A DNA stretch of 23,386 nt from Chitinophagia bacterium (GCA_010027295.1 RGVM01000003.1:1-23386); one strand, 5' to 3'; positions 16,199 through 22,930 are shown, counted from the stretch's first letter. Notes: generated by a model from the sequence alone, not told the origin. Translations and numbers: made by a program.

Positions 16199-16225
16199 GA
16201 AAAGGTTGCCACAGGCAACCTTTTC
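16199..16225 (+). terminator. Intrinsic terminator after bamA-ompH-ompH
   Basis: Perfect 12-bp stem: GAAAAGGTTGCC (16199-16210), loop ACA, GGCAACCTTTTC (16214-16225). The descending arm ends in TTTT. The A-rich ascending arm gives the same shape on the other strand. murI starts only 15 nt downstream. Confidence 0.85.
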
Positions 16226-16240
16226 CATTTGACGGATAGC

Positions 16241-17077
16241 ATGCAACAGGGACCCATCGGTGTCTTCGACTCGGGATACGGCGGCCTCACCGTGCTCCGC
16301 GAAATACTTGGCAGGTTGCCGGGGTACGACTACCTATATCTGGGTGACAACGCCCGCGCGCCATACGGCCCCCGTTCCTTCGAAACAGTACACCGCTACA
16401 CACTCGAGGCGGTCGAATGGATGTTCCGCGAGGGCTGCCCGCTGGTGATCCTCGCCTGCAATACCGCTTCGGCAAAGGCCTTGCGCACTATCCAGCAGCG
16501 CGACCTGACACGTATTGCTCCCGACAACCGCGTACTGGGCGTGATACGTCCTACCGCGGAAGTCATCGGGCACCACACACGCACCAGAGAAGTTGGCGTC
16601 CTCGGTACCACCGGCACGGTCCGATCGGGGTCCTATCCGATCGAGATCGGAAGGTTCTTCCCCGATGTAGTGGTGCATCAGCAGGACTGTCCCATGTGGG
16701 TACCACTTGTCGAGCACCGTGCCTATGACAACCCCGGAGCCGACCACTTCATCCGCGACTGTCTGCACAGGCTCATGCGTCGTTCGGCATCCATCGACAC
16801 CATTCTGCTGGCTTGCACACACTATCCCGTGCTGGCGCCCCTCATCCGTCGGTATCTGCCGGAGGATGTTTGCATCCTCGACCAGGGAGGAATCGTGGCG
16901 GATCGTCTGGCCGACTATCTACACCGGCACCCGGAGATGCGATCCCGACTGTCCTACCATCCCGAAGGCGGCGGCAGGCGGTATTGCACCACCGACGACA
17001 CGGACGCCTTTGACGAACATGCGTGCCTATTCCTCGGCGAGGAGGTCCGTTCCGAACATGTATCGCTGCAGGCATGA
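16241..17077 (+). CDS. murI: Glutamate racemase
   Basis: Makes D-glutamate for peptidoglycan by cofactor-independent racemisation. The 278-residue product has the N-terminal GVFDSGYGGLTVLRE motif with Asp10, the first catalytic cysteine in LACNTAS (Cys73), and the second in LLACTHYPVL (Cys192, with His194). The open frame starts with a TTG at 16229, but the ATG at 16241 is preferred because it puts the DSG motif at its normal position. It follows a terminator by 15 nt, so it needs its own promoter; TCCATTTG at 16224-16231 (one base off TAnnTTTG) is the only candidate. Confidence 0.96.
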   Translation: MQQGPIGVFDSGYGGLTVLREILGRLPGYDYLYLGDNARAPYGPRSFETVHRYTLEAVEWMFREGCPLVILACNTASAKALRTIQQRDLTRIAPDNRVLGVIRPTAEVIGHHTRTREVGVLGTTGTVRSGSYPIEIGRFFPDVVVHQQDCPMWVPLVEHRAYDNPGADHFIRDCLHRLMRRSASIDTILLACTHYPVLAPLIRRYLPEDVCILDQGGIVADRLADYLHRHPEMRSRLSYHPEGGGRRYCTTDDTDAFDEHACLFLGEEVRSEHVSLQA

Positions 17078-17080
17078 TTT

Positions 17081-17108
17081 GTTAGGAAAAATCACGCTTT
17101 TCCCTAAC
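17081..17108 (+). terminator. Stem-loop between murI and rpmH, overlapping the rpmH -7 box
   Basis: GTTAGGAAAA (17081-17090) pairs with TTTTCCCTAAC (17098-17108) with one bulged C and a 7-nt loop. It starts 3 nt after the murI stop. No uninterrupted T-tract follows, so termination is uncertain; its right arm contains the first four bases of the rpmH -7 box. Confidence 0.5.
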
Positions 17109-17112
17109 TTTG
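17105..17112 (+). promoter_or_regulatory. -7 promoter box of rpmH
   Basis: TAACTTTG, a perfect TAnnTTTG match. TTTG at 17078-17081 may be the -33 element (23 nt spacing). The rpmH ATG is 97 nt downstream, so this mRNA would have a real leader of about 90 nt, unlike several neighbours. Confidence 0.6.
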
Positions 17113-17209
17113 CCGTCCTTTCACAGCCCTAGGTGTGGTGACCCGGGGTTTGACAGCCGCAACGGATCGTTCTCCCGGTCCTATCCCGCAACGTGAAAAA
17201 GCAAAGAGC

Positions 17210-17365
17210 ATGAAACGCACATTCCAGCCTCATCGCCGCCGCCGCAAGTCGGTACACGGCTTCCGCAAGCGCATGCAGACCGCCAACGGCCGTAAGGTTT
17301 TGGCCAGCCGTCGCCGCAAGGGCAGGCACAAGCTGACAGTCTCCGACGAGTTCAGGCAGAAATAG
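17210..17365 (+). CDS. rpmH: 50S ribosomal protein L34
   Basis: Small basic protein of the large ribosomal subunit, 51 residues. It begins [20 protein letters not shown] and contains [19 protein letters not shown], the full L34 signature. The ATG at 17210 is fixed by the invariant MKRTFQP start; the frame extends upstream to 17135 but is not L34-like. It is followed by a strong terminator and then rnpA, the conserved rpmH-rnpA-yidD order. dnaA, which often neighbours rpmH in other phyla, is not next to it here. Confidence 0.98.
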   Translation: MKRTFQPHRRRRKSVHGFRKRMQTANGRKVLASRRRKGRHKLTVSDEFRQK

Positions 17366-17391
17366 GCATCGCATCAGGCGGACAGATATCG

Positions 17392-17421
17392 TAGCCTCGG
17401 AGAAGATCCGAGGCTATTTTT
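17392..17421 (+). terminator. Intrinsic terminator between rpmH and rnpA
   Basis: Perfect 10-bp stem TAGCCTCGGA (17392-17401) / TCCGAGGCTA (17407-17416), loop of 5 nt, followed by TTTTT (17417-17421). It separates rpmH from rnpA, which starts 5 nt after the T-tract. Confidence 0.88.
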
Positions 17422-17422
17422 G
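17415..17422 (+). promoter_or_regulatory. -7 promoter box of rnpA, built into a terminator tail
   Basis: TATTTTTG, a perfect TAnnTTTG match, made from the last two bases of the terminator stem plus its T-tract. The rnpA ATG begins 4 nt later. No -33 TTTG at the expected place. Confidence 0.45.
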
Positions 17423-17426
17423 TCAT

Positions 17427-17840
17427 ATGGAAGGTCCTTCGGCGCAATCAACGCTTCGACAGACGCTGGGTCGCGACAGGCGGCTCAAGAGCCGCAAGGC
17501 CATTGCTGAGCTCTTCGAGGGCGGCGAGCGGTTGCAATACCCTTTGCTCAGGGTGCGGCACAGGCTCGACACCGCTCGGGAAGGCGGAGTGAAGGCCGCT
17601 TTCAGCGCCAGTTCCCGGGTGTTCCGAAGGGCTGTCGACAGGAACCGTATCAAGCGGCTGATGCGTGAGGCCTGGCGCCGTCAGGTCGGACCCCTTGAGG
17701 CGGGACTTACGTCCGGGAAGGGAGGGGTGGACATCTTCCTCATCCACCAGGGGAAGGAGCTCCCCGAGTATGCGGTGCTGTATGCCCAGGTCGGCAGGGT
17801 CGTGGATTCGCTCATGAAAAGGTACTGCGATGGCCGCTGA
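17427..17840 (+). CDS. rnpA: Ribonuclease P protein component
   Basis: Protein subunit of RNase P, which with its RNA removes 5' leaders from pre-tRNAs. The 137-residue basic protein has the family layout: [20 protein letters not shown] at the N-terminus (substrate-contact region), a central strand, and the RNR signature [19 protein letters not shown] at about residues 66-84. The ATG at 17427 sits directly behind the rpmH terminator. The last 11 bases overlap yidD in another frame, suggesting translational coupling. Confidence 0.96.
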   Translation: MEGPSAQSTLRQTLGRDRRLKSRKAIAELFEGGERLQYPLLRVRHRLDTAREGGVKAAFSASSRVFRRAVDRNRIKRLMREAWRRQVGPLEAGLTSGKGGVDIFLIHQGKELPEYAVLYAQVGRVVDSLMKRYCDGR

Positions 17841-18087
17841 TACACCGCAGCGGGCGTATCGGTTCCTGCTCCGTTTGCCGACCATCCCCTTCGAGCTCGT
17901 GATTCGTTTCTACCAGCTTGCCATCTCGCCCTGGCTGCCGCCGAGTTGCCGGTACACGCCCAGCTGCTCGCAGTACGCGCTCGAGGCCCTACGGAAGCAC
18001 GGACTTTTCCGTGGGCTGGCCCTGACTCTGTCGAGGCTCTCTCGTTGTCATCCCTGGGGCGGGTCGGGTCACGACCCCGTACCGTAG
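17830..18087 (+). CDS. yidD: Membrane protein insertion efficiency factor YidD
   Basis: Small membrane-associated protein (85 residues) that assists YidC-dependent insertion of inner-membrane proteins. The family core is complete: [20 protein letters not shown], then [13 protein letters not shown], and the terminal [17 protein letters not shown]. It overlaps the rnpA end by 11 nt. The usual downstream partner yidC is absent here; instead a bidirectional terminator and the convergent sod gene follow. Confidence 0.95.
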   Translation: MAADTPQRAYRFLLRLPTIPFELVIRFYQLAISPWLPPSCRYTPSCSQYALEALRKHGLFRGLALTLSRLSRCHPWGGSGHDPVP

Positions 18088-18126
18088 GGCGTCCCTGGTG
18101 GGTTGGTATATATGACCCAAAGCAAA

Positions 18127-18159
18127 ACGGCCCGGGATAGTCCGGGCCGTATTTTTTTT
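18127..18159 (+). terminator. Strong, probably bidirectional terminator between yidD and sod
   Basis: Stem ACGGCCCGG (18127-18135) / CCGGGCCGT (18142-18150), 6-nt loop, then A and eight T (18152-18159). On the minus strand the same stem is followed by TTTTGC, so it can also end the convergent sod transcript, which stops at 18176. Confidence 0.9.
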
Positions 18160-18175
18160 GTCGGGGGTTGTGTCG

Positions 18176-18778
18176 TCACTTCCCGCCGAACCGCTCGGCG
18201 ACCTTGTTCCAGTCGATGACGTTCCAGAACGCGCCGAGGTATTCAGCCCTGCGGTTCTGGTATTTCAGATAATAGGCATGCTCCCATACGTCCACGCCGA
18301 GGATGGGTCGGCCTTTCACTTCCGCGACGTCCATGAGGGGGTTGTCCTGGTTGGGCGTGCTGGTGACTTCCAGTTTCCCGTCCTTGACGATGAGCCAGGC
18401 CCAGCCGCTGCCGAAGCGGGTCATGCCGGCGTTGTTGAATTTCTCGCGGAAGGCGTCGTAGGAGCCGAAAGCTGCATCGATGGCCTGGGCGAGTGCGCCG
18501 GCGGGGCTGCCGCCACCCTTAGGGGAGAGGCTTTCCCAGAAGAACGTGTGGTTCCAATGACCTCCGCCGTTGTTGCGGACGGCCGGGGAGATGGCGCCAG
18601 CCGAGGCGACCAGTTCTTCGAGGGACTTCCCTTCGTTGGGCGTTCCGGCGACGGCCTTGTTGAGGTTGTCGACGTAGGCCTGATGGTGCTTGCCATGGTG
18701 GATCTGCATCGTCAGGGTGTCGATATGAGGCTCCAGCGCATCATGTGCGTAGGGCAGCGGGGCGAGTGTGAATGGCAT
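18176..18778 (-). CDS. sodA: Superoxide dismutase, Mn/Fe family
   Basis: Disproportionates superoxide to peroxide and oxygen. The 200-residue product has all four metal ligands: His27 (QIHHGKHH), His77 ([11 protein letters not shown]), Asp163 and His167 ([10 protein letters not shown]). Gly71-Gly73, Phe79 and the Gln144-Asp145 pair in NQDNPLM are the residues usually seen in Mn-type enzymes, so Mn or cambialistic use is favoured over Fe, but sequence alone cannot settle this. No signal peptide, hence cytoplasmic. A perfect -7 box lies 21 nt before the ATG, and a bidirectional terminator lies beyond the stop. Confidence 0.95.
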   Translation of the reverse strand: MPFTLAPLPYAHDALEPHIDTLTMQIHHGKHHQAYVDNLNKAVAGTPNEGKSLEELVASAGAISPAVRNNGGGHWNHTFFWESLSPKGGGSPAGALAQAIDAAFGSYDAFREKFNNAGMTRFGSGWAWLIVKDGKLEVTSTPNQDNPLMDVAEVKGRPILGVDVWEHAYYLKYQNRRAEYLGAFWNVIDWNKVAERFGGK

Positions 18779-18799
18779 GCTATGATGGTTTTAGGATGG

Positions 18800-18807
18800 C
18801 AAAGGTA
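18800..18807 (-). promoter_or_regulatory. -7 promoter box of sod
   Basis: Minus strand TACCTTTG, a perfect TAnnTTTG match, 21 nt before the ATG. TTTC on the minus strand at 18828-18831 is a weak -33 candidate (20-21 nt spacing). Confidence 0.55.
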
Positions 18808-18889
18808 CGGCCATTCGGGCGAGCGGGGAAAGGGAGGCCTGCGAAGGCATGAAACCTACACATCCCACGGGGCCATGCCTCTGTTCTGG

Positions 18890-19327
18890 TCAGCGCCTGG
18901 CCCGGAAGAACTCCTTCATGAGCAGGGCCCCCTCTTCGCCGAGTACGCCTCTGGTGATGGTCGTCTTTGGATGGAAGGGCCAGGTGTCGCCGGTGACCCG
19001 GCGGTGTCCGTTCTTCTCGTCGTCAGCCCCCCATACCACGCGTGCCAGCTTGCCCCAGTAGAGAGCGCCCGTACACATCAGGCAGGGTTCGACGGTGACG
19101 AAGAGGGTCGCTTCGGGCAGGTACTTGGCGCCCAGCCGCTCGAAGGCGGAGGTCAGTGCGATCATCTCCGCATGGGCAGTGGCGTCGTTGAGCCTCTCCA
19201 CCATGTTGTGGCCCCTCGCAATCACTTGTTCACCCACCGTGACGACAGCGCCCACGGGCACTTCACCCGCATCGAAGGCCTTGCGTGCCTCCGCCAGTGC
19301 CATCTTCATGAAATGCTCGTCCGTCAT
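18890..19327 (-). CDS. tadA: tRNA adenosine(34) deaminase / nucleoside deaminase
   Basis: Zinc-dependent deaminase, most likely TadA, which converts A34 to inosine in tRNA-Arg(ACG). The 145-residue product has the zinc motif DATAHAEMIAL (His52, Glu54 as proton shuttle) and EPCLMCTGALYWGKL (Cys82, Cys85), with the N-terminal MKMALAEARKAFDAGEVPVG typical of the family. A guanine or cytosine deaminase is a less likely alternative. The open frame continues upstream to 19648, antisense to the next gene; the ATG at 19327 gives the right length. Confidence 0.9.
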   Translation of the reverse strand: MTDEHFMKMALAEARKAFDAGEVPVGAVVTVGEQVIARGHNMVERLNDATAHAEMIALTSAFERLGAKYLPEATLFVTVEPCLMCTGALYWGKLARVVWGADDEKNGHRRVTGDTWPFHPKTTITRGVLGEEGALLMKEFFRARR

Positions 19328-19435
19328 GGCTTGTTCGCGGGCGAAATAAACGATAAATCCGGATACTTCTCGGGGGGCTGTTCGCTTCCGCACATCTTGC
19401 AAGCCCGGGCGGCTGACCGGCATCGCCGTTCTACG

Positions 19436-19443
19436 TAACTTGT
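19436..19443 (+). promoter_or_regulatory. Candidate -7 box of the SRAP gene
   Basis: TAACTTGT, close to TAnnTTTG, ending 3 nt before the ATG at 19447. Low confidence; if used, the transcript would be leaderless. Confidence 0.3.
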
Positions 19444-19446
19444 CAC

Positions 19447-20235
19447 ATGTGCTTTTACAACGGTATAGAGGTGACCCGCGCCGAGCATATCCGACTGAAG
19501 CGGGTCGAGAAAGAGGTCGGGGCAGTTGCGGAAGCCTTGGATCGTCCGCTGCAGAGCGGCTTCGTGTATGGCGAATGGCCCGTGCTGAAGCCACTGTCGG
19601 GTGGCGCCGACTTCGAGCTGGCGCTGATGCATTGGGAGCTCGTGCCATTCTATGTCCACACCCGTTCTGAGCTGGAGCATTTCCGGCATGGCGGCCTGAA
19701 TCCGAAGACGGGGCGGAAGGACCCGCCGAGGAACACCCTCAACGCCATTGGCGAGGAGATGCTCGACAAGGTGAGCTACCGTCAGGCGGCGCTGCAGCGC
19801 CGCTGCCTGGTCCTGTCGTCCGGCTTCTACGAATGGAGACACTACACGCCTCCGGGCACCCGCAAGGACATCGCCTATCCCTATCGCATCGTGCTGCCCG
19901 GAAGGGAGTACTTCTTCATGGCAGGCATCTGGCAGCCATGGACCGACCGGGAGACCGGAGAAACGATGGACAGCTTCGCCATCGTGACCACCGCCGCCAA
20001 CCCGTTGATGGCGCAGGTACACAACCGCCGGAAGCGGATGCCCTTAATATGGACGGAGGACCTCGCCTGGGAGTGGATCCAGGACGGGCTGACGCCGGAG
20101 CGCATTCGCGAGATGGCGCATTTCCAATACCCGTCGGAGGAGATGCACGCGTACGCGGTCCGTAAGGATTTTCGGGAAGCGGCGGACCCCACCGAGCCTT
20201 TCGAGTACCCGGAACTGCCGGCATTGTCGGCCTGA
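19447..20235 (+). CDS. SRAP domain protein (YedK/HMCES family)
   Basis: SOS-response-associated peptidase-type protein, expected to crosslink to abasic sites in single-stranded DNA and shield them. The 262-residue product keeps the essential Cys2 exposed after Met removal (MCFYNG), the Asn99 of TLNAIGEEM, Glu129 in GFYEW, and His192 in VHNRRKRMPLI, matching Cys2, Asn75, Glu105 and His160 of E. coli YedK. It is slightly longer than YedK (222), with an insertion around residues 66-95. It ends 6 nt from the convergent acyltransferase gene. A umuDC operon lies about 2.3 kb away. Confidence 0.93.
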   Translation: MCFYNGIEVTRAEHIRLKRVEKEVGAVAEALDRPLQSGFVYGEWPVLKPLSGGADFELALMHWELVPFYVHTRSELEHFRHGGLNPKTGRKDPPRNTLNAIGEEMLDKVSYRQAALQRRCLVLSSGFYEWRHYTPPGTRKDIAYPYRIVLPGREYFFMAGIWQPWTDRETGETMDSFAIVTTAANPLMAQVHNRRKRMPLIWTEDLAWEWIQDGLTPERIREMAHFQYPSEEMHAYAVRKDFREAADPTEPFEYPELPALSA

Positions 20236-20241
20236 ACCGAG

Positions 20242-21351
20242 TCAGACCCTGACGTAGATTTTCCGCCGGTCCATGAGCCACCCTGCCAGCCAGCAGACCA
20301 GCATCATTGAGAGGGCGAAAAGGAGGGAGCCCCAGGAACCCGGTGCGAGCCGTTGGTAGAAGGCTGTGTTGAGGTCTTCGCAGACGCTGCCGCCTTTCGA
20401 GCCCGGCACGACCCACAGGGTGGTCAGCAGCAGTTCGGAGAGCAGGTAGATGACCAGAGGGTTTCGGCCGAACACGGTGAAGAAGCCCGTCCACCGCGGG
20501 GGAGCCGCCATCTCGGTCAGTTTGACAAGTCCGGCCAGGATGACGAGGTCGAGGCCGCAGGTGTAGAGGACGAAGGGGCTCGTCCACAGTTTCTTGTTGA
20601 TGGGGAAGAGGTTGTTCCAGAAATAGGCGACGGCCACCATGGCCGCACCGGTCAGCGCCAGCCTCGCAACCGTCTCGTAGGAGGCGCCGCTCCGGCGGAC
20701 AAAGCTGCCGGCCATATACCCGATCAGCACGTTGACGACGGCGGGCAGGGTACTGAGCAGTCCCTCCGGGTCGAAGGCGACGCCCTCGCCGTGGTAGAGA
20801 TGGTTTTCGCCCAGCAGGGCCATGTCGATCCGCTGACCCAGGTTCCCGGTCATCGAGTAGTCGCCGCCCCATGCCAGTGCGCCCCAGTAGCCCAGCAGCA
20901 GGACGGCACCGGCTGTCCGGAGGGCGCCCGGCGTCAGGTACCGCACCAGCAGGGCCGCGATGCCGTAGCAGAGGGCGATACGCTGGAGTACCCCGAGGAT
21001 GCGGGTATGGCTGATGGGGGCGGCCGACCAGGAGCCGTCGGCGCCCTGTCGGACGAAGGGGAACCAGTACATCAGGTATCCGAGCAGGAAGATGACCAGG
21101 GTCCTTCTGAGCACCCTTCCCAGGAAGGGCCCGGTGGCCATCCCCAGCATTTTCGGCAGGGTGAAAGCCATCGCGTTGCCCACCACGAAGAGGAAGGTGG
21201 GGAAGACGAGGTCGGTGGGGGTGAAGCCGTTCCAGGCCGCGTGTTCCAGCGGCGAGAAGGGGCTGGCCCCCGGTCCCGGGCTGTTGACGATGATCATGAA
21301 GCAAACGGTCATGCCCCTCAGCACGTCGAGGGCGAGGTGTCTGTTGTCCAT
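20242..21351 (-). CDS. DUF5009/HGSNAT-like membrane acyltransferase
   Basis: Multi-pass inner-membrane protein of 369 residues with about ten hydrophobic segments. The N-terminus HLALDVLRGMTVCFMIIVNSPG and the loop HAAWNGFTPTDLVFPTFLFVVGNAM are characteristic of the DUF5009 / heparan-alpha-glucosaminide N-acetyltransferase group, whose members are thought to pass acetyl groups across the membrane onto sugars. The substrate here is unknown. The FGRNPLVIYLLSELL region is also family-like. It lies 81 nt downstream of the hypothetical gene on the same strand and could be co-transcribed. A weak box (TATATTGG at 21353-21360, minus) abuts the ATG but is probably chance. Confidence 0.87.
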   Translation of the reverse strand: MDNRHLALDVLRGMTVCFMIIVNSPGPGASPFSPLEHAAWNGFTPTDLVFPTFLFVVGNAMAFTLPKMLGMATGPFLGRVLRRTLVIFLLGYLMYWFPFVRQGADGSWSAAPISHTRILGVLQRIALCYGIAALLVRYLTPGALRTAGAVLLLGYWGALAWGGDYSMTGNLGQRIDMALLGENHLYHGEGVAFDPEGLLSTLPAVVNVLIGYMAGSFVRRSGASYETVARLALTGAAMVAVAYFWNNLFPINKKLWTSPFVLYTCGLDLVILAGLVKLTEMAAPPRWTGFFTVFGRNPLVIYLLSELLLTTLWVVPGSKGGSVCEDLNTAFYQRLAPGSWGSLLFALSMMLVCWLAGWLMDRRKIYVRV

Positions 21352-21432
21352 CCCAATATAAGGAAACCGGTCGGAATCCGGGCTGTGTGCCGCCCGTCGG
21401 CCCGGGTGCCCGGACCGGCCTTTTTGGCCTTA

Positions 21433-22266
21433 TCATATTTCGATGCCTTCTATACGCACATCCGTGACGAGCCATTCCCCCTGACTGTCGAGGCGGAACC
21501 CGACCTGCCAGTCACCCTTCACCCTGTCGCACCTCCCTTCCAGGCAGAGCCCCGTGACATGGGTGCCGGTGACCCGGCAGAGGTCGTCGCGCAGTTCCGT
21601 GCGTGTGGCCTCGATCCTGACGGGGACGATGTCCTCGTACCTCGACTTGAACGCGTGCACCTTCCGGCGGAATTCGGTCTCCCCCAGTTTCTCGTGTTCG
21701 TTGAGGCGGAGCGGTCTGCCGGCGGGGAACATGTGCATGAGGTTACGTTTCTGCAGCACCAGCCGGATGCAGAGGTCCACGGCCGTCCGTTCGTTCTGGT
21801 GCCGGGGGTCGGGGTGGAACTCGTCGTACACGAAGCAGTGCATGCCCGGACTGTCCGTCGCGCAGAGTTCCACCTGCATGAGTTCCTCCGTCATGAAGCG
21901 GTAGAGTTCCCGCGGGTCCACGTCTGGGCTGAGGGTGCTGATGTGGATGCCCTGGTCGTTGAGGCGCCTGTGCATTTCCGAAAGGGCGCCCTCCAGCTCG
22001 CCGTCTGCGAGGGCCTGCAGGGGCCGGATGTCGGAGGGCCGCCCCAGTTTCTCGAAGACGGTCTTCCTTCTCCCCGAGGCGAGTTCCTCCTCGAAGGCCA
22101 GCACCTGTTTGAGGAAGGTGTATTCGATGGCGGGATCGAGGCCCGTCCCGTCCTTCCCTGAATGGAAGCGTGCGCCGTGCTCCAGCATCAGCTTCATCTT
22201 CATGAAGTCGTTCTCCATCCGGAGCCTTTCCATCATTCCAGAGTCCTTGGGTTGTCTGTTCGGCAT
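21433..22266 (-). CDS. Conserved protein of unknown function, possible C-terminal NTF2/SnoaL-like domain
   Basis: A 277-residue soluble protein with no signal peptide or membrane segment. The first 40 residues are helical (MMERLRMENDFMKMKLMLEH). The middle contains PDVDPRELYRFMTEELMQVE and a striking FVYDEFHPDPRHQNE motif. The last 70 residues (FKSRYEDIVPVRIEATRTEL onward) form alternating strands compatible with an NTF2/SnoaL-like fold (tentative). It resembles proteins I associate with Bacteroidota but cannot name. The frame is open to 22500; the ATG at 22266 was chosen because the stretch before it is compositionally unlike the gene and includes a G8 tract. A start a few codons later (MMERL) is possible. 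Confidence 0.75.
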   Translation of the reverse strand: MPNRQPKDSGMMERLRMENDFMKMKLMLEHGARFHSGKDGTGLDPAIEYTFLKQVLAFEEELASGRRKTVFEKLGRPSDIRPLQALADGELEGALSEMHRRLNDQGIHISTLSPDVDPRELYRFMTEELMQVELCATDSPGMHCFVYDEFHPDPRHQNERTAVDLCIRLVLQKRNLMHMFPAGRPLRLNEHEKLGETEFRRKVHAFKSRYEDIVPVRIEATRTELRDDLCRVTGTHVTGLCLEGRCDRVKGDWQVGFRLDSQGEWLVTDVRIEGIEI

Positions 22267-22447
22267 GGGTTGTCGTTTTTGGTAAATGTCGATTCCGACG
22301 GGGGGGGCTTCCATGGTTGGAAGGCCCGTTCCGGTCAGCATTTTTCCTATCCGCGTAGGGTGTTCCCGACGCTTCCGGCCGGTGTACAGTACGTCCGTCG
22401 GAGGGGTGTAAGTCTGTTGCCGGGCGTGAAAAAAATCCCGTCGGGTC

Positions 22448-22479
22448 TTTGCCAGATTCAGAAATACTAAATAATTTAG
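22448..22479 (+). promoter_or_regulatory. Promoter of the umuDC operon
   Basis: TTTG at 22448-22451, 20 nt, then TAATTTAG at 22472-22479 (one base off TAnnTTTG). The umuD ATG follows 19 nt later. The -7 element lies inside the palindrome at 22461-22485, so binding there would block transcription. Confidence 0.6.
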
Positions 22480-22485
22480 CATTTC
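22461..22485. promoter_or_regulatory. 25-bp palindromic operator candidate over the umuD -7 box
   Basis: Left arm GAAATACTAAAT (22461-22472), central A (22473), right arm ATTTAGCATTTC (22474-22485). Eleven of twelve arm positions pair, with one mismatch (A22466 against C22480). It is AT-rich within a GC-rich genome and overlaps the predicted -7 element, as expected of a dimeric repressor site. It matches neither the E. coli LexA box (CTG-N10-CAG) nor the Bacillus type (GAAC-N4-GTTC). Confidence 0.65.
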
Positions 22486-22498
22486 AAACCCATTCATC

Positions 22499-22930
22499 AT
22501 GGAAGGCGAGTTGATCCGGGGGGCCGCTTACCGCGGCACAAGGCAGTTCACGCAGCATGAGGCAAGGACGGCGGAGGCGACTGGTTTCACGGCCGCGACG
22601 GACGACTATGCGGAGCGCGGGATCGACCTGAACGAGCAGCTGGTTCGCAACAAGCCGGCCACCTTCTTCATGCGGGTGCGCGGAGATGCGATGGTCGGCG
22701 CCGGCATCTTCGACGGCGACGTGGTGGTGGTGGACCGGAGCCTGAGCCCGGCCAGCGGCCGGGTGGTCATTGCGACGCTGAACGGCGAGATGCTGATCCG
22801 CCGGCTCGAGAAGACCTTCAACAAGGTGCGGCTCGTGCCGGAGACGCCCCGGCTGGCGGCCATCGACGTCGACCCGGATGCCGACTTCTCGGTCTGGGGC
22901 GTGGTCACCTATGCGATACACGCGCTCTGA
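22499..22930 (+). CDS. umuD: UmuD-like S24 family protein lacking the catalytic dyad
   Basis: Homologue of the UmuD subunit of DNA polymerase V, 143 residues against 139 in E. coli. Recognisable landmarks are GIDLNEQLVRNKPATFF, RGDAMVGAGIFDGDVVVVDR, GRVVIATLNGEMLIRRL and VWGVVTYAIHAL, in E. coli UmuD order. The catalytic Ser60 of UmuD (GDSM) is Ala64 (GDAM, codon GCG at 22688-22690). The catalytic Lys97 (VKKL) is Arg101 (IRRL, codon CGC at 22799-22801). The Cys24-Gly25 cleavage bond aligns with Thr28-Gly29. Self-cleavage therefore looks impossible. The frame is intact and umuC follows 43 nt later, so this does not look like decay. The role is probably structural or regulatory within Pol V. 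Confidence 0.88.
   Translation: MEGELIRGAAYRGTRQFTQHEARTAEATGFTAATDDYAERGIDLNEQLVRNKPATFFMRVRGDAMVGAGIFDGDVVVVDRSLSPASGRVVIATLNGEMLIRRLEKTFNKVRLVPETPRLAAIDVDPDADFSVWGVVTYAIHAL

Noticed and set aside
18158..19438. Open frame of 426 codons on the plus strand
   Set aside because: Spans sod and tadA in antisense, starts inside the terminator T-tract, and shows no recognisable domain.
21399..21425. GC-rich hairpin followed by GGCCTTTTT, resembling a plus-strand terminator
   Set aside because: No plus-strand gene precedes it, and on the minus strand no T-tract follows the stem, so a terminator role between the hypothetical gene and the acyltransferase is not supported.
20353..22161. Long open frame on the plus strand (602 codons)
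   Set aside because: It lies antisense to two well-supported minus-strand genes and its Gly/Glu/His/Val-rich composition is the usual shadow of a GC-rich gene; no domain is recognisable.
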